From: Spirochaetales bacterium
GTDB taxonomy: Bacteria; Spirochaetota; Spirochaetia; Sphaerochaetales; Sphaerochaetaceae
DNA length: 64,000 nucleotides
Reading direction: 5' to 3'
Assembly (NCBI GenBank): GCA_017614375.1
Contig: JAGABZ010000007.1
Span: 1 to 64,000, forward strand
The position numbers were made by a program, and so were the translations under genes. Each line of letters starts with the position of its first letter. The stretch's first letter is position 1. Of this stretch, positions 24,737 through 33,033 are shown piece after piece. A model generated the notes under the pieces. That model did not search any database. It saw nothing but the letters and a program-made list of their open reading frames with translations, and was not told the origin of the DNA.

Positions 24737-25138
24737 ATGAGTCCGTATTATTTGCCCGTACTGAGTTTGGCCCTGCTGGTTGTTGCGCTGGTCCTCTGCG
24801 TCCGCAGCCTGCTGACCCGCCTCTTCTACCTCTGGATCATCCCGACCCTGCTCACTCTGGGACTGATCGTCTTCACCCTGCTTGTCCTGCTTCCGATGGT
24901 GAGCAACGCCACCGTAAACTTCGGCCTGTCAGGCAATCCGCTGGTCCTCTACATTGCCGACCTCCTGTGGCTGGTCATGCTGATTCTGTTCAGGGTCCGT
25001 CTCTTCTCAGACAGCAGGACCCGGAGCCGGATCAACCGCAGCGAATACGCCTACATCCGCCCGCGCAAGTCCCGAAAGGACAACCAGAACGGCCCCGGCT
25101 CCCTCAACCGCACCGACCCGCCGTTCGAGCAACTCTGA
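24737..25138 (+). CDS. Small membrane protein, unknown function
   Basis: A 133-residue protein with three hydrophobic segments (about 4-23, 28-52 and 68-86) and a basic, polar C-terminal tail of about 45 residues (starting SDSRTRSRINRSEYAYIRPRK) likely to face the cytoplasm. I do not recognise the family. GGAG lies 6 nt before the ATG. It diverges from dgt. Confidence 0.6.
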   Translation: MSPYYLPVLSLALLVVALVLCVRSLLTRLFYLWIIPTLLTLGLIVFTLLVLLPMVSNATVNFGLSGNPLVLYIADLLWLVMLILFRVRLFSDSRTRSRINRSEYAYIRPRKSRKDNQNGPGSLNRTDPPFEQL

Positions 25139-25201
25139 CAGCCGCCTGACAATCATTTCTTCCCCCGAGGCGTGCTTTTTGTCGGAAAACCTGTCGTCCA
25201 T

Positions 25202-25255
25202 GGCCTCGCTTTGTCAAAAACAGGCAAAGGTAGTCCGTTTTCGGCCTCGCTTTGT
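25202..25255 (+). repeat. Direct repeat GGCCTCGCTTTGT
   Basis: GGCCTCGCTTTGT occurs at 25202-25214 and 25243-25255, 41 bp apart start to start, each followed by a run of A. The 236-bp gap between the membrane-protein gene and the helicase gene holds this repeat and the helicase promoter; I see nothing else in it. Confidence 0.45.
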
Positions 25256-25359
25256 AAAAAAACTGCATAGCGAGGACGAAAAGAACCTCACCGCACCCCA
25301 AGACCTCAGGCCCGGATTGCAGTTAATTCCGGGCAACCTGTGTTTTTTCCCGGATTATG

Positions 25360-25368
25360 TGCTACAAT
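25360..25368 (+). promoter_or_regulatory. Extended -10 promoter of the XPB helicase gene
   Basis: TGCTACAAT is an extended -10 element (TG-n-TACAAT). It ends 6 nt before the ATG at 25375, and no good -35 is seen, as usual for extended -10 promoters. The transcript should start at or next to the start codon. Confidence 0.5.
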
Positions 25369-25374
25369 GACAAG

Positions 25375-27039
25375 ATGCGGAAAATGGAAGACAGACCTCT
25401 CATCATCCAGACTGACAAGAGCCTCCTGCTGGAAGTCGACTCTCCGGCCTTTGAGGCGTGCCGTGACCAAATCTCACCCTTTGCCGAGCTGATAAGGTCC
25501 CCCGAGCACATCCATACCTATCAGATTTCAGGAATCTCGATTTGGAACGCCCTCGGGGCCGGGCTGACTTTGGAGAACATCCTCGACACCCTCCGGCGCT
25601 GGACCAAGTTCCCCATTCCGCAGATTGTCGTCTCCTACATCACCGAGACAGCCCGCCGCTTCGGCAGGCTGGTCCTGACAAAGGAGGACGAGAACACCCT
25701 CTGTCTCACCGCCGCCGACGAAGCCCTGTTCAGGGAGATCAGGGCCAACAAACATCTCTGCGGCCTGTTCTCCGGTTCGGACAGCGCCAGGCGCGCCCTG
25801 TTTCTAAGCCCCTTGCAGAGAGGAAACATCAAAGCCCAGCTGATTCGCCTGGACTACCCCGTGGAAGACCTGATTCCGTTTGAAGTGCAACAGGACTTCC
25901 CCGTCAGCCTCAAGCCGGAACTGAAACTGCGCGACTACCAGGTTTCCGCGGTCCGTTCGGTTCTGGGAAACGGGGAACCGGGTACCGGTTACGGAGTGGT
26001 CGTCCTGCCCTGCGGCTCGGGAAAGACAATCGTCGGCATGGCGATCATGGCCGCCCTGTGCACCCCCACCCTGATTATCTGCCCCAACGTTATAGCGGTA
26101 CGTCAGTGGATTGCCGAGCTCAAGGACAAAACTCAGATTCCTCCTGAAGAAATCGGTGAATACAGCGGGGAAAAGAAGCAGATCCGGAACATCACAGTCT
26201 GCACGTACCAGGTTCTGATTTACCAATCCGAGAACCCCGATCAGGAGCAGCAGGCGCAGATGAACCACCTGAGCATCCTCGGCGCCAGGCCATGGGGTCT
26301 GGTGATCTTCGATGAGGTTCACCTGCTGCCCGCCCCGATGTTCAGGTTCACCGCCAGCATCCAGACAGCCCACCGGGTAGGAATGACCGCCACCCTGATC
26401 CGCGAGGACGGACTTGAACGGGACGTGTTCAGTCTGATCGGCCCCAAACGCTGCGATGTGCCGTGGAGCGTACTGGAGCAGAAGGGCTGGATTGCCCAGG
26501 CCCTCTGTACCGAAGTCCGCGTCCCCCTCTCCGAGCAGGACACTCTGGCCTATGCCATAGGAAGCCGCTACGAAAAGAACCGTATCGCCGCGGTCAATCC
26601 CCTCAAAATCGATGTCGTATTGGAGTTGATCAAGCGGCATAAAGATGAGTTTATCCTGATTATAGGCCATTATATCAGCCAACTCAGGCAGATCGGCCAG
26701 TACGTGGACTGTCCGGTCATCACCGGAAGCATGCCGAACCGGGAACGTGAGAAATACTTCGAAGATTTCAGACAGGGCCGGACACACATCCTGATAGTCT
26801 CCAGGGTGGCGAACTTTGCCGTCGACCTTCCCGACGCCTCGGTTGCCATCCAGGTTTCCGGAATCTTCGGCTCCAGGCAGGAGGAGGCCCAGAGACTGGG
26901 GCGGATTCTGCGCCCCAAGGAGAGACACAGCAGCTTCTACTCCGTAATCACCCGCTTCTCGGTCGAGGAGGAGTTTGCCGCCAACAGGCAGAAGTTCCTC
27001 ATCGAACAGGGCTACTCATACAGGACGGAGGAGCGATGA
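25375..27039 (+). CDS. XPB/Rad25-type DNA helicase
   Basis: A ~554-residue superfamily 2 helicase of the bacterial XPB group. Motifs in order: LPCGSGKTIVGM (Walker A, about residue 220), the DEVH box in VIFDEVHLLPAP, MTATLIREDG (motif III), and QEEAQRLGRILRP (motif VI, Q-x-x-R-x-G-R). The N-terminal ~170 residues match the damage-recognition/N-terminal region of XPB. Bacterial XPB is a 3'-5' unwinding enzyme linked to repair. The start is placed at 25375, exactly where the mRNA should begin; an ATG at 25384 is the alternative, and an ATG at 25357 lies inside the promoter. Its TGA overlaps the next start as ATGA. Confidence 0.88.
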   Translation: MRKMEDRPLIIQTDKSLLLEVDSPAFEACRDQISPFAELIRSPEHIHTYQISGISIWNALGAGLTLENILDTLRRWTKFPIPQIVVSYITETARRFGRLVLTKEDENTLCLTAADEALFREIRANKHLCGLFSGSDSARRALFLSPLQRGNIKAQLIRLDYPVEDLIPFEVQQDFPVSLKPELKLRDYQVSAVRSVLGNGEPGTGYGVVVLPCGSGKTIVGMAIMAALCTPTLIICPNVIAVRQWIAELKDKTQIPPEEIGEYSGEKKQIRNITVCTYQVLIYQSENPDQEQQAQMNHLSILGARPWGLVIFDEVHLLPAPMFRFTASIQTAHRVGMTATLIREDGLERDVFSLIGPKRCDVPWSVLEQKGWIAQALCTEVRVPLSEQDTLAYAIGSRYEKNRIAAVNPLKIDVVLELIKRHKDEFILIIGHYISQLRQIGQYVDCPVITGSMPNREREKYFEDFRQGRTHILIVSRVANFAVDLPDASVAIQVSGIFGSRQEEAQRLGRILRPKERHSSFYSVITRFSVEEEFAANRQKFLIEQGYSYRTEER

Positions 27040-28961
27040 CAGACTCCCCCGTCGGAAAGCTCCGCTCCCAGTTGGCGGGAATGGACGAGGACGAGTTCCT
27101 CGCCTGTTACGGCAACTGTGTCGGAAAAATCCGCACTCCTTATAACCGGCCGCAGTTGGAAAGTGAACTGGCCGTGTTCTTCGTCTCAGGCGAAACCCGG
27201 CAATCCCTGCTGCGTTCCGTCTCTCCCCTGGACGGGGCCATCTGCTATCTGGTCTCCCGTCTGGGAAGCTGCACCGCGCAGCAGATAGTGTCGTTCTTTG
27301 TTCCGGCACAACCCAAACAGACCGTCTCCGACGCAATCGACAACCTCAGAAGGAGATTGATCCTCATTGCCGACAGAAGCGACGGCGAGCTCAGAATCAA
27401 CGGAGTTCTTGAGCAGCCTCTGCTGGAAAACAAGACTTCCCTTGACTCCTTCCTCGACTGCGCCGCCCAGCCCGGCCTGCCGGCACTCGGGGAACTTTCC
27501 CGGGCCTGGGAGCCGGAGCTGTTCATCGGAACGCCCGCCCTGCTTGCCGCCGCCAGCACCCTGGGCAAGACAACCAAAAACATCGTTTCGCTGAGCCGGC
27601 AGCTGGACTGCGACCGTACCTTTCCCCTGATTCCGAGGATAATCAGGCCGGTTGTTCTGAATCTGCTTCTCAACCTCATCGACACCCAGGCCTGCGAAAC
27701 CGAGACCTCCGGCCGGACACAAACCCACAGACTGGACGAGACGGCCCTTTCCTCCCTGCTGGGGCTCAGGCCGCTTGAACTTGCCGTCCTGATTTCCTGC
27801 CCGGACAACCCCGGAGTGCAGAACGCCGCGCTGGGGGCGGTGACGGTATTGTCTCAAAGCGGACCGATGAACCAAGGCAGACTGTTTGCCCTGATCAAGC
27901 TTCTTCTTTTGAAGGAAGGACAGCAGACCTTCAGTCCGTGGATCGTGCTTTTCAGGCTTGTCATTCTGAACGCAATCCGCGTCGATGAATCAGCAAACGC
28001 CATGGCCAATCCCGCCGTCTGTCAGGCTCCCCCTGTTCCCCGCTCTGCCTTCGTCGCGGGCGGAGGCGGCGAGTTCTCCTTTTACGGAGACCCCGGCCCG
28101 GACGACGCACCGCTGGCTTTCCTCGCCCAGATCAGAACCAATGACCGGATGTCGACCTACACCCTCTCATACCGGGGATATCAGGCGCTCAGGCAGTTCT
28201 GCCATGAGCCGGAAGCAGTGTCGGCACAGTTCGAAGGAACCCCGGCCGATGCCGCAATACGCAAATTCAAAACCGAATTCGAGCGTTTTTCGCTGTATGA
28301 GGGCTTTCTTTTGGAGTGCTCCGACCCGCTGGTTGCCAGGACAGTCTCCAGCATGCCCTCCGTCAGTCCCTATATCATCAAAGCCGTCGGGGACTCGGCC
28401 TTTCTTCTGAGCCGGGCGGATATCGACAGATGGGCCCCCACGCTGAACCAGTTCATCGGACTGATTCCGTCGATGGCCAACCTGCAATGGGACAAGGACC
28501 GCCGCAAACCCCTGAAAAAGGCCAGACCTCCGCGCCGGCCCCAGATATCCTGGCTGACCGGAGAAACCCCGGCAAACGCGGTGAAGTTCGAGAACGACGA
28601 GCTGAAAACCGAGCTCAGGGCACTTGTGAAGAATCCCGACGAATACAAGGAAAACCTCATGACTGACATCGAGCGGTCACTGGTTTTCGACGCCAGGCAA
28701 CTGGCCTTCTACCGCAGACAGGGTCCGGACACTCCGGCCGGATCACGCCCTTCGCAGCAGATGGAATCCAAACTCAGGGCACTGATTGATTCACAGAACG
28801 CCCGCATACTTATCCGGTGCGGGGGCAAGACCTTGATGGTCACCCCCATTTCACTTGAGAACCCCGGAACACCGGAGTCCTCCCTGCGGTTCCTGGAGTA
28901 TCCTTCGAAAACAGAAAAAACAGCGGAAATCAGCTCAATCCAACTTATCAGCCGACTCTGA
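27036..28961 (+). CDS. XPB-associated helicase-domain protein
   Basis: A 641-residue protein translated in coupling with the XPB helicase (ATGA overlap). It lacks Walker motifs. It resembles the non-catalytic proteins annotated as helicase-associated, with an XPB/Ssl2-like N-terminal domain of repeated helical units (for example the segment around AFVAGGGGEFSFYGDPGPDD) and a later region, RSLVFDARQLAFYRRQG. The likely role is a partner that positions the helicase on DNA or on RNA polymerase. The 3' end overlaps the convergent aroDE-type gene by 14 bp. Exact domain edges cannot be set by eye. Confidence 0.65.
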   Translation: MTDSPVGKLRSQLAGMDEDEFLACYGNCVGKIRTPYNRPQLESELAVFFVSGETRQSLLRSVSPLDGAICYLVSRLGSCTAQQIVSFFVPAQPKQTVSDAIDNLRRRLILIADRSDGELRINGVLEQPLLENKTSLDSFLDCAAQPGLPALGELSRAWEPELFIGTPALLAAASTLGKTTKNIVSLSRQLDCDRTFPLIPRIIRPVVLNLLLNLIDTQACETETSGRTQTHRLDETALSSLLGLRPLELAVLISCPDNPGVQNAALGAVTVLSQSGPMNQGRLFALIKLLLLKEGQQTFSPWIVLFRLVILNAIRVDESANAMANPAVCQAPPVPRSAFVAGGGGEFSFYGDPGPDDAPLAFLAQIRTNDRMSTYTLSYRGYQALRQFCHEPEAVSAQFEGTPADAAIRKFKTEFERFSLYEGFLLECSDPLVARTVSSMPSVSPYIIKAVGDSAFLLSRADIDRWAPTLNQFIGLIPSMANLQWDKDRRKPLKKARPPRRPQISWLTGETPANAVKFENDELKTELRALVKNPDEYKENLMTDIERSLVFDARQLAFYRRQGPDTPAGSRPSQQMESKLRALIDSQNARILIRCGGKTLMVTPISLENPGTPESSLRFLEYPSKTEKTAEISSIQLISRL

Positions 28962-30411
28962 CCGAGGCCTGCAACATCGGACGGGCCCCCTCCGGATAAG
29001 ATTGCCCTGCAAAAGCGGCGAACTGGAGCCTGGCCTGGGTCAGAATCAGATCGATTCCGTAAAACACCTTGCAACCGGCCTTTTCGGCGCGGGACAGAAA
29101 GGCCGTATGGACCGGATTGTAAACCAGTTCGCAGACCATTTCCTTTCCGGTGAATTCAAGCGTCGGAACCGGGTCGGTCCCTTCAAGCGGGGCCATGCCG
29201 ACATTGGTCGCCTGAACGATGAAGGAGGCAGTCCCGGAGTATTTCCCGGCGTTTTCCAGGCTGTCCCATTGGCACATGGCATACTCCCCCAGCCTGCGGG
29301 CATGGTCGGGGTTTCTGTTGAGAATCACCACTTTGCAGCCGCTGCTTTTGAGGGCCCAGACCACCGAGGCGGCCGCGCCGCCGGCGCCGATTACGATGGC
29401 GTTGGAGCCGGGGACAATGAACTGTCCGCACATGGTCAAAAAGCCGTGGTAGTCGGTGTTTATTCCCTTCCAGAGATTCGGGACCCGGATCAGGGTGTTG
29501 CACGATCCGATCAGTTTTATGTCCCTCGCGCCCTTGCCCAGATACGGCAGGACTTCCTTTTTAAACGGGGTCGTGACGGAAAATCCGCGGATATCCAGTT
29601 GCTCGGCCAGCTTGAAAAACGCCCTGACGCTGTCGGTGAGAAACGGCACATAAACCGCGTCCATCCCTAGGGCACGGAAACCGGGATTGTGGATTCCCGG
29701 CGAGACGGAGTGGTATACGGGATTCCCGATGACGCCGTAAACGGCAGTCTCCGGTCCGATGGAATCCGCCCGGTAAAGCCTGCTGAGAATCTGCGGGTCC
29801 AATACCCCGTCGGGGATTGAAGAGTCGTAGGAACAGTATCCGATCATCGAGCCCGTCAGTCTGTAGAGAATCCTGCCGGGGATTCCGAACGGGCCTTCGG
29901 TGACAATGATCTTTTCCGGAACCGAGGCCAGCTCCTGCCGGATTCTGAACACCGTGCAGAGGTCCCCGATTCCTCGGGGATTGACTATCAGCTGGGGAAT
30001 ATCCCCCTTGGCGGCAAGCCGGGCGGTTTTTATGAACAGATCAGGCGGAACCCCTTCCCCGTCCCGGAATGTACGGATGATTCTGACGTTATGGACTTTG
30101 CAGAGTTCCTCCAGCCGGGGGCGTTTGAGCGAACTGTCTATTTCGATGTACTTGAATCCCTGCACGACCAGGGAACAGAGCAAATCTGCCCTCTCCCTCT
30201 CGGTGCCGGTCCAGCGCCCACCGTCGGAGAGCCGTCGGCAGCTGAGGATCAGCGGGTACTTCGTGCCGGCGACCAGGTCCCCGACCCGGCCGAGCTGGTC
30301 CCTGTCCAGACAGTCGCAGCAGAGGCGGGCGATCGAGACGAAAGCGACAGCATCATCCAGCTGTTTGAGATTATCCTCAATCGTCCTTCCTGAAAGGGTC
30401 AGACAGAGCAA
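28948..30411 (-). CDS. aroE: Degenerate AroD - shikimate dehydrogenase AroE fusion
   Basis: A ~487-residue fusion. The C-terminal half (from about residue 225) is a complete shikimate dehydrogenase: GNPVYHSVSPGIHN (substrate serines), SVTTPFKKEV (catalytic lysine), NTDYHGF (catalytic aspartate), GAGGAAASVVWAL (NADP loop), NRNP and the C-terminal GIDLILTQARLQF. The N-terminal half has the type I 3-dehydroquinate dehydratase fold pattern (LCLTLSGRTIEDN, LILSCRR), but the Schiff-base lysine position reads GDIPQLIV (normally DIPKIAV) and the catalytic histidine (normally YHDF) is absent from IRTFRDGEG. The start is a TTG at 30411 with GGGGGAGG 5 nt upstream; a TTG at 30447 has no site. Confidence 0.85.
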   Translation of the reverse strand: MLCLTLSGRTIEDNLKQLDDAVAFVSIARLCCDCLDRDQLGRVGDLVAGTKYPLILSCRRLSDGGRWTGTERERADLLCSLVVQGFKYIEIDSSLKRPRLEELCKVHNVRIIRTFRDGEGVPPDLFIKTARLAAKGDIPQLIVNPRGIGDLCTVFRIRQELASVPEKIIVTEGPFGIPGRILYRLTGSMIGYCSYDSSIPDGVLDPQILSRLYRADSIGPETAVYGVIGNPVYHSVSPGIHNPGFRALGMDAVYVPFLTDSVRAFFKLAEQLDIRGFSVTTPFKKEVLPYLGKGARDIKLIGSCNTLIRVPNLWKGINTDYHGFLTMCGQFIVPGSNAIVIGAGGAAASVVWALKSSGCKVVILNRNPDHARRLGEYAMCQWDSLENAGKYSGTASFIVQATNVGMAPLEGTDPVPTLEFTGKEMVCELVYNPVHTAFLSRAEKAGCKVFYGIDLILTQARLQFAAFAGQSYPEGARPMLQASVRVG

Positions 30412-30511
30412 ACAGACCTCCCCCGCGGCGTCCTTGAAACAGTCCAAGGAATAATGGTATGAGTAATTCTAGCCCCGCGGGGGCAAAAGTTCAACACACA
30501 GGTTGGCAGGC

Positions 30512-32434
30512 ATGAGCACCCTTCAGTTATCCTCAATCAACCTTTCCTTCGGTGACAGGGACCTTTTGAAGGACGTCTCCATGACCGTCGACTCCGGAAC
30601 CCGCGCCGCCCTCGCAGGCGGAAACGGCGAAGGCAAGTCGACCCTGCTCAAGATTGCCTGCTCGGTCATGGAACCGGACAGCGGGAACATAAGCATGACC
30701 CGCGGCCTGTTTCTGTCGTACCTGCCCCAGAGCGACATCGTTCTGGGAACCGACACGGTCTATCAGGAAATCGAAAAGGGGTTCGACCGGTACAAGGCCA
30801 AGGCCGACCGCCAGCAGGAGCTGGCCCACCAGATGTCCGCAGCCCCTCTGTCCGAGGCGCTGGCACTGGAGTACCAGAACCTTCAGGAACAGCTCGAGGA
30901 AACAGGTTATTATCTGCGGGCCAAGAAAATAGGAATCATTGCCTCCGGACTGGGATTCAGCACTTCGGATCTGGAGCGCCCCTGCAGCACCTTTTCCGGC
31001 GGATATCAGATGCGCATAGCCCTGGCCCGCACCCTGGCCGCCGCCCCGGACATCCTTCTGCTCGATGAACCGACCAACTATCTGGACATCGATGCCAGAG
31101 TCTGGCTCAAGAACTACATCCTCAGCTACAGCGGCGGAGTCGTCATCGTCTGCCACGACCGGAGCTTTCTCGACCAGACCGTAAACGAGGTCTATGAACT
31201 CTGCCGGGGAAAGCTGACCCGCTACAAGGGCACCTATACCGACTACGAACGCCAGCGCCGCGAACAGATCCAGCAGCTCGAGGAAGCATGGAAAAAGCAG
31301 CAGGCGGAAATCGAGCACAACCAGGCTTTTATCGAGCGTTTCAGGTACAAGGCCACCAAGAGCAAGCAGGTCCAGAGCCGGATCAAGATGCTTGAAAGGA
31401 TGGAGCCGATCTTTGTTCCGACCCATCTCAAAAAGCTCAGTTTCTCCTTTCCCGAGCCGCCCCACAGTCCCAACGACATGGTCGTCATCCGCGACCTGCA
31501 CAAGAGCTACGGGGACAACGTCGTCTACGACGGCTTTGACCTGATCGTGAACAAGGGCGACAGGCTGGCGGTGGCGGGCCAGAACGGAAAGGGCAAAAGC
31601 ACGCTGTTGAGGATAATAGCCCGCAGCGACACGGCCTATAGCGGGACGGTGAACTGGGGGCCGAACGTCTCCATCGGATACTTCGCCCAGGACAACCAGG
31701 ACAGCCTCAATCCCAAAAACACGGTCCTCGAGGAGGTCAGTCAGGTCGCCTCGACTTCACAGCTTCCTGCCCTGCGCAACATCCTCGGGAACTTCCTCTT
31801 TTCAGGCGATGACATCTTCAAGCCGGTTAGCGTTCTTAGCGGCGGAGAAAAGAGCAGGCTCGCGTTGCTGAAGATCCTGCTTCACCCGGTATCGCTCCTG
31901 ATTCTGGACGAACCGACTAACCATCTGGACCTCAACGCCCAGGACATGCTTCTGGAGGCCCTCAAGCAGTACCGCGGCACGCTTGTCTTCGTAAGCCACG
32001 ATAGCTACTTCATCTCCCGGCTGGCCACCAGGATTCTCTATCTCTCCGACGAACGGCCCCAGATCTTCGAGGGCGACTATGAGTACTTCTCCTGGAAACT
32101 CGAGCAGAAGGACGCCTATGCCGCCGAACTCATCGGCAAAAAACCGGAAACCGCACAGCGCTCCGGCGTCCCTGCCGACAGAAAGGAAGCAAACCGGATC
32201 AGGAATCAGAAGCAGAAGATCAAACGGCAGACGGACGAACTGCTTGAGCAGATGGAAATAATCAAATCCCAGATCAGGGATCTGGACGAGGAAATCTCCA
32301 AACCGGAAAACTACAGCAACCCCGGCAGGATAACCGCGTTGGTCAACTCCCGTGAATCGCTGAAAAACAGCCTGGAGGCAAAGGAAGAACAGTGGCTGGA
32401 GATGGCAGGACTGCTGGAGGGGCAGGAAGAATGA
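30512..32434 (+). CDS. ABC-F family ATPase
   Basis: A ~640-residue soluble protein with two ABC ATPase domains and no membrane segment: Walker A GGNGEGKST and GQNGKGKST, signatures FSGGYQMRIALA and LSGGEKSRLALL, Walker B LLLDEPTNYLD and LILDEPTNHLD. A charged interdomain linker (about 235-300, RRREQIQQLEEAWKK) and a C-terminal coiled coil (about 565-640) mark it as ABC-F, a family that binds the ribosomal E site and relieves stalls or gives antibiotic protection. It looks closest to the Uup/YdiF-like housekeeping members. The start is weakly supported: ATG 30512 or TTG 30503, both with poor Shine-Dalgarno. Its TGA overlaps the maf start. Confidence 0.9.
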   Translation: MSTLQLSSINLSFGDRDLLKDVSMTVDSGTRAALAGGNGEGKSTLLKIACSVMEPDSGNISMTRGLFLSYLPQSDIVLGTDTVYQEIEKGFDRYKAKADRQQELAHQMSAAPLSEALALEYQNLQEQLEETGYYLRAKKIGIIASGLGFSTSDLERPCSTFSGGYQMRIALARTLAAAPDILLLDEPTNYLDIDARVWLKNYILSYSGGVVIVCHDRSFLDQTVNEVYELCRGKLTRYKGTYTDYERQRREQIQQLEEAWKKQQAEIEHNQAFIERFRYKATKSKQVQSRIKMLERMEPIFVPTHLKKLSFSFPEPPHSPNDMVVIRDLHKSYGDNVVYDGFDLIVNKGDRLAVAGQNGKGKSTLLRIIARSDTAYSGTVNWGPNVSIGYFAQDNQDSLNPKNTVLEEVSQVASTSQLPALRNILGNFLFSGDDIFKPVSVLSGGEKSRLALLKILLHPVSLLILDEPTNHLDLNAQDMLLEALKQYRGTLVFVSHDSYFISRLATRILYLSDERPQIFEGDYEYFSWKLEQKDAYAAELIGKKPETAQRSGVPADRKEANRIRNQKQKIKRQTDELLEQMEIIKSQIRDLDEEISKPENYSNPGRITALVNSRESLKNSLEAKEEQWLEMAGLLEGQEE

Positions 32435-33033
32435 GCATCCTTTCATCCCTGGGGCAGGTCATTCTGGCCAGTGCCTCCCCCGCCCGCCTGCAGGTCCTGC
32501 GCGAGGCCGGAGTCGACGCGATCAGCATGCCTACCGACGCCGACGAACACTGCCTGCTTACCGAAGCTGGCGCCGTTGTGGAGGAACTGGCCTCACGAAA
32601 GATGGCGGCCTTCAGACAGGCACATCCGGACTGCGTGGGACCTGTGATCACCTGCGACACCCTGATCAGTTTCAAAGGGCATCTTATCGGAAAGCCGCGC
32701 GACCGTCAGGACGCCTTTGAGCAGCTTTCAGCCTTTTCCGGGCAGACCCACGAAGTATTTTCCGGCTACAACCTCCTTATCAACGGACAGGTGATCTGCG
32801 GACACGACCGCGCACAGGTCACCTTCAAAACTCTTTCGGGAAAGCAGATCAACGGCTATCTGGACAGCGGTGAGTACATCGGTGCGGCCGGCTCCTACCG
32901 GATTCAGGGACAGGCAAGCCGGTTCATCCTCTCAATCGACGGCGATACGGACACCGTCATAGGGATTCCGATGAAAAAACTGGAAGAACTCGTGTCCGGA
33001 CTCAGAGAAAGGTCATCAACGCCACAAAAGTGA
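32431..33033 (+). CDS. maf: Maf family nucleotide pyrophosphatase
   Basis: A 200-residue Maf protein, a house-cleaning NTP pyrophosphatase acting on modified nucleotides or dTTP/UTP. Family motifs: ASASPARLQ at the N-terminus, ITCDTLI, IGKPRDRQDAF, SGQTHEVFSGY and QGQASRFI. The start ATGA overlaps the ABC-F stop, with AGGAAG upstream, so both are translated together. Its last 32 bp overlap the 3' end of the convergent rseP gene. Confidence 0.9.
   Translation: MSILSSLGQVILASASPARLQVLREAGVDAISMPTDADEHCLLTEAGAVVEELASRKMAAFRQAHPDCVGPVITCDTLISFKGHLIGKPRDRQDAFEQLSAFSGQTHEVFSGYNLLINGQVICGHDRAQVTFKTLSGKQINGYLDSGEYIGAAGSYRIQGQASRFILSIDGDTDTVIGIPMKKLEELVSGLRERSSTPQK

Noticed and set aside
30473-30482. 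CCCCGCGGGG palindrome before the ABC-F gene as a terminator or operator
   Set aside because: The stem has no loop as DNA-encoded RNA and no T run; chance in GC-rich DNA cannot be excluded.
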